Part shown: positions 18,001 through 30,599 of the stretch, piece by piece
Layout of the letters: each line of letters opens with the position of its first letter
Numbering within the stretch: the first letter of the stretch is position 1
Source: Paraglomus occultum
Lineage: Eukaryota > Glomeromycota > Glomeromycetes > Paraglomerales > Paraglomeraceae
DNA length: 64,000 nucleotides
Direction: 5' to 3'
Assembly: GCA_910592205.1 (NCBI GenBank)
Contig: CAJVPJ010000024.1
Span: 1 to 64,000 of the forward strand
Position numbers and translations under genes: made by a program
Notes under the pieces: model-generated
Seen by the model: only the letters and a program-made list of their open reading frames with translations
Database searches by the model: none
What the model was told of the DNA's origin: nothing

Positions 18001-19350
18001 CGACGAACTTCCTCGTCGGTGGAGTTTGCGAGTTGGGCACGAAGTGGGGCTTGTATTAGTGTAGAATATAATATTATGTGACGAAGTGTTCTAGTTTGTT
18101 GTCGAATTAGTACAAAAAGCATGAGAAATTAAAAAATTGGAGTCAGATTAATCGACACTGCAAATTGTAAGGAAACATACCTATCGCTGATTCTTTCTAA
18201 ACTTGAGGTCTCTAATATTAAAAAAAAATAATTCAGTGTTAGATATTTGTTAAAAAATACGAATCACGACATTTCAGTCGATATTAGGAGGCCAGTTCAG
18301 AAATATAATGAATGAGCCACAATCAATTGAATTCATACCATAAAAATAAAAATCTCCAGAGTGAATTATAGCTGTCGCGCCAGTTTGCTCGGCGAGAACA
18401 TTAAATTGCGAGATGTTTCCTGTGATCCGTTTGCACGTAAGAAATGTGAATACGAAGACTTATATTGCACAGATTCACGCTCTAGTTCTTCCAATTGGAC
18501 TCTGGTATTCGAAATCAATCCTCACCCCGCACATCGGCTACACATAAGATCTTTCCCCATTCGTGACTGATGGTGTTAAGGATTTTTGGAGTGCTAAGTG
18601 GTAGATTTGTCGTATTTACAGAGATTCCGTTTGCGGGTCGTACATTGGTGTGATTCGTAGCAGATTGATCGTAACCGTTATAAGTCGGTGGACCTTGCAG
18701 AACAAAACAAAAAGTTTAGTAAGGTAAAAAATGAGATGAGAAGTAAAAAAGAGTTGAGCAATTACGCATCAGGCTTCCTTTCGACAATACTAATCAAAAT
18801 ACAGTAATACAGATCCGTAAGGTTTATATAAATTACGGTTTAACTATTTCTATCTGATCCGTAAGTTGATCAATTGTTGTTAAACCAACCAGACAAAAGA
18901 AAGGGCAACACCAGCTTCTAATATCAATTTATTTACAAACAATTGAGCAATAATATCGACGATAATGAAGATGACGACGCCAACAACAAACTCCTTCTCA
19001 AACCCCGCAAATCTCATCATCAGTTGTTCCGCCCATCTCCAAAAGTATATCTGCACGTATTACCATTGGACATACGTGGCTGGGAAGCGCTGGTCGTTGA
19101 TGCCGGTTGATCGTACATGTAATCTTGAGGTGGCGGTGACATGTCAATTGGCCAGTGATTGGTGTGATCGTAGTTGGATCCTGATTGGTTTTTTGGTGCA
19201 AAGACAGACAGTGATAATATAACGGAGATTTGAATAAATAATGATATTATGTGGTTTGAAGTTAAGAAAAAACTTTGATAGAGTAACAAATAAGTAGTCC
19301 GTGTATGAGCAATAGTTGTGGAAGCTGTTATTACCACGATCAGATTGCAT
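15072..19350 (-). CDS. DUF2433 phosphoesterase-like domain fused to RRM and RGG tail
   Basis: Fifteen exons on the minus strand (19335-19350, 19064-19180, 18526-18693, 18339-18419, 18181-18211, 17729-18090, 17513-17595, 17339-17428, 17031-17197, 16746-16930, 16209-16639, 15833-16078, 15640-15726, 15414-15524, 15072-15251) join with consistent phase to give 784 residues. After a short Pro/Gln-rich N-terminus comes a fungal DUF2433 domain with metallophosphoesterase-like motifs: [41 protein letters not shown] and [13 protein letters not shown] linker follows ([17 protein letters not shown], then [14 protein letters not shown]), then a Ser/Thr/Asp-rich region. Near the C-terminus is an RRM ([40 protein letters not shown]) and finally [21 protein letters not shown]. 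The RRM and RGG tail imply RNA binding; catalytic activity is not established. One intron uses a GC donor. Confidence 0.85.
16079..16208 (-). other. GC-AG intron in the DUF2433-RRM gene
   Basis: Between exons 11 and 12 the donor reads CAG|GCAAGT and the acceptor CCACAG|TCA. Only this choice keeps the frame (phase 0 on both sides) and avoids a TAA shortly downstream. CAG|GCAAGT is the usual strong context for the rare GC-AG class of U2 introns. Confidence 0.65.
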
Positions 19351-20339
19351 ATTGGGGATCTCGCTCTACTCGTTGAGTGAGATGCAGTCTATTTGGGGTA
19401 AGGTAAAGAGACAATAAAAATAATTATTCTATTCTATATGAATAAGCGGACGGAGTGAGGAGGAAACGATTAGGTGTTTAAAGAGATATCACTGCTAATT
19501 AGAAGAATGTCAATGACGAAAGTATAATACGGAGTGGTTTAATTAACTCCGATTCCTATTGCTGCTAGTACTGTCTTAATTCTATTATCCATGTAAATAT
19601 TGTTCTCGCTTTGATATATTTATACGCACCGGTTGCGGGAATTCGTGTTTCTTAAAGCAAGCGTTCTTCCTGTAACTTTAGAATAGTCGTTACAGGCTGA
19701 AAGATGGGTAAGAACTACCTTTCCGACGCGCAACAGTCTTTCCTAACAAGAAGAAATAGGCGAATACCGTGTAACCACTGGGGAACTACTTTTTCTTATC
19801 ACCGTTGCTCGCTCTGTTATTTTCCCAGAAAGGTGTAGCACAGAAAAGATATACATGCTAAATTCGATCAACGTGTCATGTTGCACGTCTTGTTTTGATT
19901 GCTTATGTGTCAAATTTATGATACTTATAATACGCTAGAATTTAATTGGTTATGAAGATTTAAAGTTGTTAAAATCGATACTAATACGGTTTCCCAAAAG
20001 ACTTGGATTGCAAGAGTGGGCAAGATGATCAATGGTTATGCCCACGCGGGCATTTGCCAGGACCGTTAACAATGTAAAAGAGCTTCAATTGTATGCATTT
20101 TTATCGAACCCAAATCTGGTTGCAGTTGCTTAGAGAGAATTTAAGACGTTTAGAATAGAAATTTCCCTTTTAGGCATTATGATCCTCAACTTTTGTAATT
20201 GCTCAAGATATGTCACTTGTAATAATATTAAGTCCAAAACTGGTCAAAATACTTTATTAAATATCCAAAATTGGTTAGAAAGAATGAAGAACACCTTTCT
20301 ATACTACGCCAACCATTGTAAGATTAAATAAACAGTTTG
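19351..20339. other. Promoter/5' region of DUF2433-RRM gene
   Basis: Lies upstream of the minus-strand DUF2433 gene and downstream of the minus-strand R3H gene. Contains AAAGCAAGCGTTCTTCC near 19656, a motif that recurs with one change near 25669. No coding frame supported. Confidence 0.4.
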
Positions 20340-21873
20340 CTATGAAAACAAATAATCAAAAAAACTCTGTTCGGGAACTTCGATCTGTTGCCCCGACTCG
20401 AATCCGTAAACGCATGCTGGATGACAGACGTATGTCAAACGACGACCGTCGGTTGAATTTTTGCCTAAAAAATTATATTTACAGAATAGTAACGTAAGAC
20501 GAAGTGAATTTAGAGATGTTGGTGTTGGATAATCTAGCAACGTTCAATATAGAGTTATGCTATAGCAAATTCTCCTTGGAACCCATACTAATACTTACTA
20601 AATGAAACAACATCGTAATATTGACACATAAGATGCACAACCCAGCGTGAGAATTTATCTTCGATATCCAGAATCAGCAAACCATCATTGTTTGCTATAC
20701 TAATCACTTCTTCCCACGTGCCACGTTTCTGACGATAGACCACATCTCCAACGTCGCTTCCGTCGCTTTCATCGTCTCCATAATCTACATCATCCACCAA
20801 AATCCAATCGGTGGAAATACCTTTGCTATTGCTCAATTCGGCGGTTGTCTTGCTATTTTCCATCCGCTTGTCTTTTCCATTAAATTGACGCCTTTCGTTC
20901 TCGTCGGACTTTGTTCCATCTTTGACTTTCTTCTTTACTTTTGTTCTCATTTCCTTCCCTATTCTAATCTCTTCCTTTGCATCAGCATTCGAACCGGATA
21001 GAAACGCCGTCAGTTTCTCTTCATATGTCTTGACAATTCCTTCGGGATGGCTCTTCCTTAGTCTTTTCCGTGTAGATTTCCCCAAAACATTCTCTTTGTT
21101 ATCTCTAGTACGCCTCTTACATTCCGGTTCGTGAGGGAAGTAGCCAAGATCGGCAAACATGGTGCAGAAATGATCAATCATGGCGTCATAGTAGAAGTGA
21201 AACGTTGACATTTCATGAGAATAACCGGGTGGAGCAAGATCAGTTGGGTCGAGAATTGCAAGTGGATGATAGGCAAAGTTATCTACACATAATTAGGGGA
21301 AAATAGAGATAATAGGAAGACGCTTTTAACAGAGAGTTAACAGGAACAAGACGACTGGTGGAGAATGTGTAGCTGATATGTAACATTCTAACCGGATAGG
21401 TCTCTTTACTAACTTTATCGGCTTTCTAACGGTAGCAGAGAGAATTAACGTAACAGTAACTGATAAAGGTGCATCTATCATTCGTTCGGCGTGCGGATCA
21501 ACGGACTAGACCCTGTCAATCGCCTATTCCTGTTCATTTCTTGCAGTGGCAAACATACTCTTCTTGTCTTCTCATTTGCAATTCTGACTTCTGTTACTTA
21601 TCACTATGATTCCTAATTATTCTCATCTCTTGGCTGCCACTTACTATTATCGTGTCTATTCCGTCTTCTCGAACCGTCTTTTCCAGGACTTTCCCTTCGA
21701 GCAAGAGAGTCTCTCTGATGGAAATACCCTCTTTTCTTACGGGGTTTCTTAGGCTTAATAGTGCATACCTCTTCTGGACGAATGTCTTGGTTGAGATGGT
21801 CGCAAGTGGATAGACTTGAGGGAGTGGTGGTCGTTGCCGGGCGGGCTTGGTCTAGCTCAGCGGTAATAGCCAT
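20340..21873 (-). CDS. R3H-domain protein with R3H-associated N-terminal domain
   Basis: Three exons, 21645-21873, 20599-21282 and 20340-20464, give 345 residues with matching phases. An in-frame ATG exists upstream at 21957, but a TATAAA-like run lies between it and the ATG at 21873, so I chose the latter. The N-terminal part has a basic stretch KPKKPRKKRGYFHQRDS and RRRNRHDNNNFAYHPLAILD, the signature of the fungal R3H-associated region. The middle is Lys/Glu-rich and charged. The C-terminus reads DKFSRWVVHLMCQYYDVVSF and then RRLTYVCHP, matching the R3H single-stranded nucleic-acid-binding fold; the motif's conserved His is in VVHLMC. Probable nucleic-acid binding; cellular role unknown. 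Confidence 0.75.
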
Positions 21874-21957
21874 AACAGTCGAGAAGTTGAGTTTAAGGAG
21901 TAATGTGCACTTTATAAATACGTTCAAAGAGGGCTGTTGAGATGTGACGGCTGTCAA

Positions 21958-22953
21958 GAGAGAAGAGTGACATAGTGTGGAAAGATAAGCCTTATGTCAC
22001 ACTCCAATGTGCTGCGGTATACTGTATACCAAACTACACCGAATTTCAGGGGGTTGAACTCTGTTCACGCGAACAGGACACTGCATGAGAAGTTGTATGA
22101 ACTAACAGCGAATTCTTCTTGAATACCGGTAAATCAGTACGGAAAGAGAAGACAATTCCACAATTAAATCTAAATGTGTTTTAAGTGCAGGGCATGCTCA
22201 TAATGATGCCATCAAACCAGCCAATTGCTTCAACTTTTTGGTCGTCTATTGATAGCAGTAAAAATATAGATATCGGAGAATTTTCTATATGAGAAATTGA
22301 TCGTACTTTGAATAACTGCTGTAATTACTACTTTCTCCCTACTCTTTTCTAACATTAAAACCTTATCCTCTTTGTTATAATACGACTACGGAAGTCGAGA
22401 CATAATTACCCGTTCCTTGATGAAGGAAGAAGTATTTTACTAATAGAATGTATTGTCGGCGCCAAAATTTATTATTAATTAGGTTAGTAGATCAGAGCCA
22501 ATAGCCTGTTGTTCCTCATCATTACTCAGGATGATGACATACATTCAAGTCACATTGGTATATGCCTTTTTTTTCTTAACACATATTAAGCTTCCACGTA
22601 AAATTCGCCCGTTTTGTCAGTCAAGTGTGAAACCTCGATTGTATGGGATGTTTAGCAGGCATACTATATCCGAGTCCTATTAAACACAGGCGAGCTTATA
22701 TCATAACTAACAAGGGGATATTAACCATAAACAATATAAATCATTCCAAAAAAGATACATTTGATCTTATTTTTCATCCTGCCTCGAGAAGGATGCTCAG
22801 AATATCTAAGATAATATTTATGTTTGGACCTGATACAAGTTATACTATAATACTATTACATACTGGTACAGACCTGATCCAGGTAAAATTTGAATTTGTG
22901 AAAAGATAATATTTCAATGACTAATTTTCTAATAGTCCTTTTTTTTAGTTGCC
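21958..22953. other. Spacer between CHS7 3' end and R3H gene promoter
   Basis: Contains the upstream region of the R3H gene and the 3' flank of CHS7. An 88-codon frame at 22643-22909 (+) has no recognisable features. No gene called. Confidence 0.45.
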
Positions 22954-24364
22954 TCAGTACGGCCGATATCCCCCATACCCCCCATCGACATTTCCGTGAA
23001 AATGTTGCGGTTGATTCATCGGATATTCTTCCTCTCCCAAGAGCTCTTTAACCTCCCATACGTTAGTTTTACTGCCAACAGAAAACTCCAAGTCTTCTTT
23101 GGTGATCGAATCCCAGTACTTGTACACCATCATCACCGCAAGCAAAGTGCAAATAGTCCCAAAGAACAGTCCATCGATATAATGTTTGACAGTATCGCAT
23201 ATTCTGACAGAGAGCACGTAGAGCGTCACCTGGCCCACGGCATAGAATACGGTACCAAATGCAATGTCACCAAGTGGCCAACGGTCATCAAGAGTATTGA
23301 GAACAAGGATAACTTGCAGAATTATATAGATTATGAGTGCAGCACCATTGAAGCCGAACATGACAATCCAGAGGGGCATTGGTTTAAGCGCGTTGAAAGG
23401 CCCAATGTTTTCGAATGTTGCTAGTGCCAGGAAAGCAACTGCAGCAAAGACTACGAAAGACGATATACGAATTGTCTGGACACGCAGATAAGATATACGT
23501 TAACGGATTTTTGTATGTGATGCGTAATGCGTTACAAATAACGGTTCACTGCAAATATAATAAGATGTCGAACTAGGGTTATACTTTTAGCTTACCCAGA
23601 GTGATAATGGTGTTCCATCCTCGGCAAATTGGAATCCAACGAATCCGTTGAAAAGTAAACACCAGAAGGTAGCTGAGACGACACCAACATGTGCGGCAGT
23701 AAAGTACTAATAACGAACAAGCGTCTTAATCAGTCTATCCTTTATCATAAACTTTTTTTTTCTGATTGCGCTATCTTATACTCACGGGATAGACTGTAGT
23801 AGCTGTTGGGATGAGGCCCGATATAAGGAGCATTTCTAGTATTGTCATTATCATGTATAAATAAAAAAACATGACAATCTCCTTTCGACCTATCGTTAAG
23901 ACGGGAAATTGATTAGTCAAAATTCGACAACCGAAGAGAAGAATAACAAGATCAATCGCCATTTGACTCTTTGCGGAAAAGGCGAGAAATGATCTTACCA
24001 ACTGCAGTGTATTTGGATTTAATATGATAAATCATGATACCCGTCATGAGCAACGCAATTATATAAATGATCACAGTGGCTGGAACAATATAAGGGAAAA
24101 GTTAGAATACAGTTTCGTCCCTCTTTCCCTCTAAAATGCTTTCGTTTAACTGTAGCGTCCCCTTTTCTCCGAGATATACATTTCCACACTTGCTCAACTA
24201 ATTCCTTACCCATGAGTCTTACCCGGCTGAAAAATCAATATCCCGGCTATTTCTACATTCCTTGAATAACATAACGGAGCTATGCCGTCTGGATCTCCAA
24301 CAAGAGGGCAAACTGACAGAGATACTGTCTCGCAAATATGTCTAAAATCACCAATTTGTAGCAT
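22954..24364 (-). CDS. CHS7: Chitin synthase export chaperone Chs7
   Basis: ER membrane chaperone needed for folding and ER exit of chitin synthase, hence chitin deposition in the wall. Five exons, 24223-24364, 23999-24079, 23786-23889, 23596-23706 and 22954-23475, give 319 residues, the normal family length. Family-diagnostic stretches are all present: the N-terminal [25 protein letters not shown]-like [88 protein letters not shown] and [18 protein letters not shown]. About seven transmembrane helices are predicted by eye. The ATG at 24364 gives the expected short N-terminus before GDF. The C-terminal tail is Gly/Tyr/Pro-rich. Confidence 0.95.
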
Positions 24365-26656
24365 AATTTACAGATTTGTACGTTGGGCGTTCGATGAAGG
24401 AGTCGGAATGTAAACTCTATGGAGGTGAGATATTGTATAAACGTATACTTGGAATAAAAATACGGATATAGGTATGAACTAAGGAATTTAACAAAAGAAA
24501 GACAGAGTTCACGAATGGTGAGAACAACCAACTGGAGTTTCTTCAAGACCACCAACTGCTTGAAGTAATAGAAATAGAGAATTCCCATTACACAAGCATA
24601 TACCTAATTTATTGTTGCATGGTAAATGGACGAGCATGAGCCAATCGCATAATGTGACACTACGATATAAATAGGAGCAATGTGTTTGAAATTGCACATC
24701 ATTTATTATTATGTGATAATAGCGAAATAAAAATGTCCGATTTTGAATCAGACTGAATTTCGCTACGGGGGACCAGAACAGATCTACCTTTATGACCTAT
24801 CCCTCTTTAAGCATTCCATAGTGTCTTGCGACCAGCAATGAGATCATCGCAGGGTCAAACTCACCTGCAATATTGACCCCTAGATCATGTTAATTTAATC
24901 AAGCCATGATTTTAGTCAGCAATTCGGAAATTCAATAAGTATTGCCAAATGTAGAATTTCATTATTGTGATGTTATCGCGATTGGATTAGCCCGCGTAAC
25001 ACATACAAGGTTATTACTATTACGGTACTTCATCCGTCAACAGGTAGAGAAACAAGCGCTGCAGATTCTGAGACACAATAGCAAACAAGTCGAGCGACAA
25101 GTAAAGTAGCTTGGAATTTATTTTTATTTTATTTTATTTTATTTTTTGACAAGAAAACCTTTAGCTGGGGATTTTTGTTAAGGAGTAGCAATCGTTACAT
25201 TTGCGAGTGACTTCATTGATAAGTATGAAAGCTCGTTAGAATGACGGTAACACTGTTTCATCTCCGATAGAAATAATTGGGGGAAGTCACGTGAATTGTA
25301 GATTGCTTTAACTTTTTTAAGCATGTGACGGGACGGAAGACGCTTGTTGTCAAACAATTTACAGCGACAAGTAATTATAAAACCAATTGCTGGTCGCGTC
25401 ATACTGAATTAATCATTTAGCCACGGCGAGCGTTTGGGCCCGATGTGAATTGATAATTATGCAAATAAAGAATGGCAATCTGTCTTATTGTGGTAAAATA
25501 CAAAACAAATCGCACGAATTTTGTTTTAAGATTAATCGTGAAATTAATCGAAGCGTGTACAATGACCCAAATTTGTTATGCAAGCAGAGTCTAACGTGAT
25601 TCTGCATTCATATTGCGAAACAAAATTCATCATGTGTGTTGGATTTTATAAAGGCGATTTTTTGTAAAGCAAGCGCTCTTCCGCAGTGAAGACCCTCGTT
25701 CTCATCATTGCGTTTAACAAACTTTGCTTGTTTTTTTTTCAAACCAAACAGAGCAAACTGCTACACTTTTTCGGTCTAGTTGACTGTGCAACATGTAATT
25801 TATTTTATAAATATTTTTCTGGTGAGAATTCCTTAATTATCGAAAACTAATTAAAGGATGAGAAACGGTAAATTGCGGGAAAAATCAAGACGTTTAAAAC
25901 GCATTCAATTAATACGCGTTGTAATTGTAATTACTAGTTTGCTCATGACCTTTCAATTACAAAGAATGATTGGTCTTAAATAGTCCAATTTAGTAATAAC
26001 GCACTTGGTCATCCTTTTCAAATGAGGGCAATTAGCTCTTTCGAGAAGCAATGTCCACTCAAGTTATATTAAACTACCGCAATGGAATAGCTAAATAGTA
26101 AATATGTGCATGTAGTAATTAACAAGCCAGAATGTTTGAATCTTTCCAAATGTCCGAAATAAGAAATACTAGAATCACTTGTCAACTACTTCCTGTAGTA
26201 ACAGTCTTTCCTGCCGTCGAGATATCTATGTTCGAATTAGGAAACGTTTACAGTCTTTTTAGCGACAAGTTGTTTATATTTGCGACCATCCATGCTGCCC
26301 AGATGATTGCATTTTAACTTTATAACAGCTGATTTTTAGACTATCCCGCATATCAGAGTACTCGACGTCAAATACACGAATCTTAACTCTGTTAAGCCTC
26401 TTTATCTCAAAGGGCCCACTAAAACTAAAACTACAAGATTAATGACTGTGTTTGTTCTGGTAATAAAATGATTGATTGCATTACTTCAAATAATATTGTC
26501 ACTAACTGCAACAGATTACTTGTTCGCACTCGAAAGCGTTGAACCAAACAGACGCGTTGTATCGCATTGGTTATGAGAAGACGACGAAATAATTAAAATA
26601 TTTATAAACCATTAATAAATTACGTATTTTCTATGCTATCTAAGGAAATCCAATTG
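24365..26656. other. Gene-poor spacer between SEC15 and CHS7
   Basis: Upstream of CHS7 and downstream of SEC15 (both minus strand). AT-rich with TTTTATTTTA runs near 25125-25145. Short frames here lack protein-like composition. No gene supported. Confidence 0.5.
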
Positions 26657-29600
26657 TTAAACACCGTCACCCTTTTGCACAAAGAATTTGCTGAAAAATC
26701 TATTCTGCTGACCGGCTTGGCCAATATTAATACCATGCTGTGTTCTTTTCCCAGCTCTACAGAAAGAAATACTCAGTTAACAACTTGTGTCATGTTGGCT
26801 TCATAAAGATCAGTTAGTTACATACTTTTCTAACAAAAGAGCAACATCTGCCGGTTCAAGTAAAGAATACTTTTTGTTTCTTGTTGAGGGATCCATATAT
26901 TCATCTGGGTTCTCCGACTCCAGTAGTGATACAATCTACGTGAAAGTTGTAAGCATATATAAGCTCTCCGCCTTCAAACAAATATATACATATAAAAACT
27001 TTGGTCCATTCTGCCAAACCTGTCTTAATTCCAAGAATGCGTCTGCTATGTTTGGATCTTCCAATCTACGCGCAAAGTGTTCCAAGAACGTGACATCGAT
27101 GTCAAAATTCCCGACGCCATTAGCATTTATTCGTTTTACTTCTGGATCCATAATCCGTCGCTGTCAATAAACAGCAAGTGTGTCAATATTCGCCTGAGAA
27201 ATAAGACGGCAGATAATAAAATATTTACTTACTCGAAGTGCTGTAGCGAGGTATCCTAATGCTCCGAAATAGATAAGCGTTTTGATGTCTACCGGAAGGT
27301 TGTATAGAGTTGATGCGATTACGGTTGTCAAAAAGCCAACCATATCTACAAAAGAATGTATTTGGCGAGTGAATAAACTTTTTACTACCCAGTGATACAT
27401 TGTATTTTTTGAAATACCTTGCAAATATGGACTCGGTTGTGTCTGCATTGTAGATGGAGCCCTAGAAGTCATAAACAGATGATTGCGTGTTAGTAAGTGA
27501 CTTCAAACACATAAAATAAAGCCATCCACTCTCACAAAAAGATCAGTTACCGACCAATCATAATCAGCCAAGTCCAGGAAATCATCAATCTTGGAATTAA
27601 CTAGTTCATAGATCCGCTTCTCTGCCTTCTTTCTTGTTGTACGGAATGCTTCGGCCGCCTCCAAATGTATCTTACCGCCACGATGAGATGACCTTTAGAA
27701 TAAAATATAGTTAACATCAATATCAAAGTGTTTTCGTACACGTCATTACTGAGTAGAATCCTCTTACGCATACCTTCGCTCTTTCAATAATTCCTCCAAT
27801 TCGCTACACATGTTCTCAAAATACTCCAAATTGATGTTAATCTGAACAATTTGAGTCAAATTGGTACTTCGAAGTTTAGCGAGAAGCACACCGTTGACAT
27901 GTTCGATCAACATGTCGTCAAGAGCCTAATGAAAATTTACGATAATTATCAGAATTAAAGATAAAAGACACTTGTAGCAAGTATGTGAATTGGTGTACCT
28001 CTCTCACGATATCATCGACCTGAGCATGGATTCGAGAGGCATCTTCAGCAAATTCATAAAATTGAGAGACAAAATTTTTTATGTCTAGACAGCATGAAGG
28101 ATACGCTTGTGAAAAGGGAAGACTTCTTGGGTATCTATTGGAAATCAGAGGTTAAAGCATAATGTATATACATGTAATAACAATAAATTTTTGGTCGTAT
28201 GTCATGTAGATCAACAGAGAAAACGTCTAATAATGTACTTACCCCTGCCCAGTTATTCGTGAATCCTCAGTAAACCAGCAAGCATCAAGCACAGCTTCGT
28301 ATTGTTCGGGAGAGTCAACTATCATTGGCATATAGTCATCTTCCAACATAGTCTAAATAACACTAATTTTAGATAACCAAGGTTTTTTAGGACAAAATAC
28401 AAGTAAACAACATACTTGATGAAAATCGTCTGCAAACTTTTCTTTGAGTAATTCAGAGTAACGTTGAAAGACAAAAAGGTGCAAATCCATATACTTTTGT
28501 ACATTATACGAATATTCCTGACATACCAAACAAACATGAATATAATTAATAAAGTACTTTTCACGAAACTCTCGCCCTTGCGTACTTTCTCTCTCTCGGG
28601 TATATTACCTCAAGCGTTTGCATGAACACTGTCAACTCTTTCTTTACTCGGCTAAATAGTTTAGACTCGATACAACCATATAATGCGGCATATATAATCT
28701 GTACCGCTTTGGATGTGACCGTATCCCATAATGCGTCGACTTCACTCGATGAACGAAAATTTTCTATCGACCGCAAAATAACTCGTTCGATTACGAAAAA
28801 ACCCACAATATCTTGGAAAAAGGCTATTAGGCCTGAAGCGTCGTTATCTTTTAAGACAAATGAAGTGGAGAGAACAAGGTTTGCTTGGGCCTTTTAGAAT
28901 TGCAAGGAAATCGTATGTGGTTTAGTTGAAACAAGAAACAAAAAAAGCATGAGGCAGATTTGCATAACATACCCTTCGATCTTCTTCGTAGTTGGATTTT
29001 AGTTCCTGACTCTTGCCGAGCTCTTCGTTTATGTGCAGACATTGATACAATGGTTTAAAATCAATCTGTACATATTCATTATTGACAACATTGACTAGTC
29101 AAAGAGTTCAAAAGTTATGTTTGTCATTCAATCTCGAGAGGAAGGAGGGGAAAAAAAGTAGTGCCTTTGTACGAGTTACCGTCACATACATTCTTTATCC
29201 TCATTCAGTACAAGTTCGATAGGTGAATTGATGGCGACATGTCTCAAGTCCGGTTCCTGCGCAACTTTCACTCGCCATCGTTCTTGTCTCGTGACCAGTT
29301 GATCCATGGCAAGTTTTCCTACTTGACGAGAGACTTGGCGTACTCTATAAATTGTTGATTGCAATATTGTTATAGCTCATGATGATAGATTTATCCTCAA
29401 TATGAACATGTATTACTGTACTCAACTTGAAAAGCCATTCTTTCATTTCCTTAGTGACTGCATCCTTGATACTATTCTGGGTAACGGGTATAGATTCCTC
29501 TGATTGATTCATTGAATAAACAATCCGTAAGATATATGATAAATGTGACAGAATGATTTGCAAGTCGTTCCGACTTACGCATATGCTTTGCAAATTCATA

Positions 29601-30354
29601 TTGTATTACGTTGCGAAGGTGGACTGTCTGGAGTTCCTCTAACGTCTGAAACAAGAATCCATATGAGTCGCAAGAATATGTATTTTGGAGTATCCTACAA
29701 AAGTTTAGTCGATACATCATACCCTTAATGCTGAATAATATTTTTTCTCTTCAATTAAGTTGTTGGCTCTGTTTGATAAATCCAGGATATGCAGACATTT
29801 CTGTAGCGTTTCAATTGCATCATCGATATTCTTTTGTATCTTGCGTGTCTGAATTAATTCTTTTTTCTAAAAGAAAATTTATCCTTAGCTATTTCTAGCA
29901 CGTAAATACTTAAACAAATTAGTGGAAAAAGTTTCTCACTTTTGTTGTTAGTTTTTTCCCTGATTTCTGCACGTCGTAGTTGAGATCGATTATTTTATTC
30001 TTCAAGTTGACAGTGCCTTGACGTACTTTGAGAAGTTGATCGACGGATTGGACGAATTCCTAGGAAAAAAAAGTCAATAAATGCTATAGGCACTTTTTTC
30101 TTGGGTTCTCGCATCATATGTTTTTGTTACCAATCATACCAAAAATAACAAACCTGATAATTACTATTACACATTCGCTCAATTTCGCCCTCCTTCTTCC
30201 TTTCAAATGCCGTTAGTTGATCAAGAAACGCCTCCTGTCTGCCCGAATCATAAATACTCTTTATTATAGGACCTAATTGCTCCAAGTTCTCATTTTCAGA
30301 ATTAAGTTCTGCAGATAAAACCAAGGATTGAAGTTGTTGTTGGTCGACATCCAT
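26657..30354 (-). CDS. SEC15: Exocyst complex subunit Sec15
   Basis: Subunit of the octameric exocyst that tethers secretory vesicles to the plasma membrane, binding the Rab Sec4 on vesicles. Many exons (at least 14) run from the ATG at 30354 (first exon 30154-30354, then 29940-30059, about 29724-29866 and onward) to the stop at 26657-26659. Family stretches in order: ENLEQLGPIIKSIYDSGRQ, EGEIERMCNSNYQEFVQSVD, NIDDAIETLQKCLHILDLSN, KKYYSALRTLEELQTVHLRN, IKDAVTKEMKEWLFKL, QERWRVKVAQEPDLRH, SPIELVLNEDKECM, IVGFFVIERVILRS, YDMPMIVD-like YMPMIVDSPEQYEAVL, CWFTED, DDFLDLADYDW, GALGYLATAL, VTFLEHFARRL and a C-terminal DEYMDPSTRNKKYSLLEPAD. This order matches Sec15/EXOC6 throughout. Exon edges in the middle were not all fixed to the base. 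It diverges from the TMF1-like gene with about 245 bp between start codons. Confidence 0.93.
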
Positions 30355-30599
30355 CGTTACAGTTTTGAGATTGCGAGTGTCTGGGATATAAATAGTATGT
30401 AAACTGATTTGTGAAATTTATTTATATACTTGCTATATACGGATGATTGTATCTCATGGATACTGCATTTGCTTGACCAACATGTTTATAGAATTTGGTA
30501 TCAAACATTCCATCCGTGTTACCCTTAAAGTTTGATGCTGATATATATACTCTGCATTCTTTGTCCATACTCATTTATGTTCATTTTATTACGCTAAGA
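30355..30599. promoter_or_regulatory. Divergent promoter of SEC15 and the TMF1-like gene
   Basis: Only about 245 bases separate the two start codons, so both promoters must overlap here. TATATA-like runs occur near 30421-30436 and 30539-30548. Two vesicle-traffic genes sharing one control region could be co-expressed; that is inference. Confidence 0.5.

Noticed and set aside
22996-23424. 142-codon plus-strand frame across CHS7
   Set aside because: Antisense of the clearly conserved Chs7 last exon.
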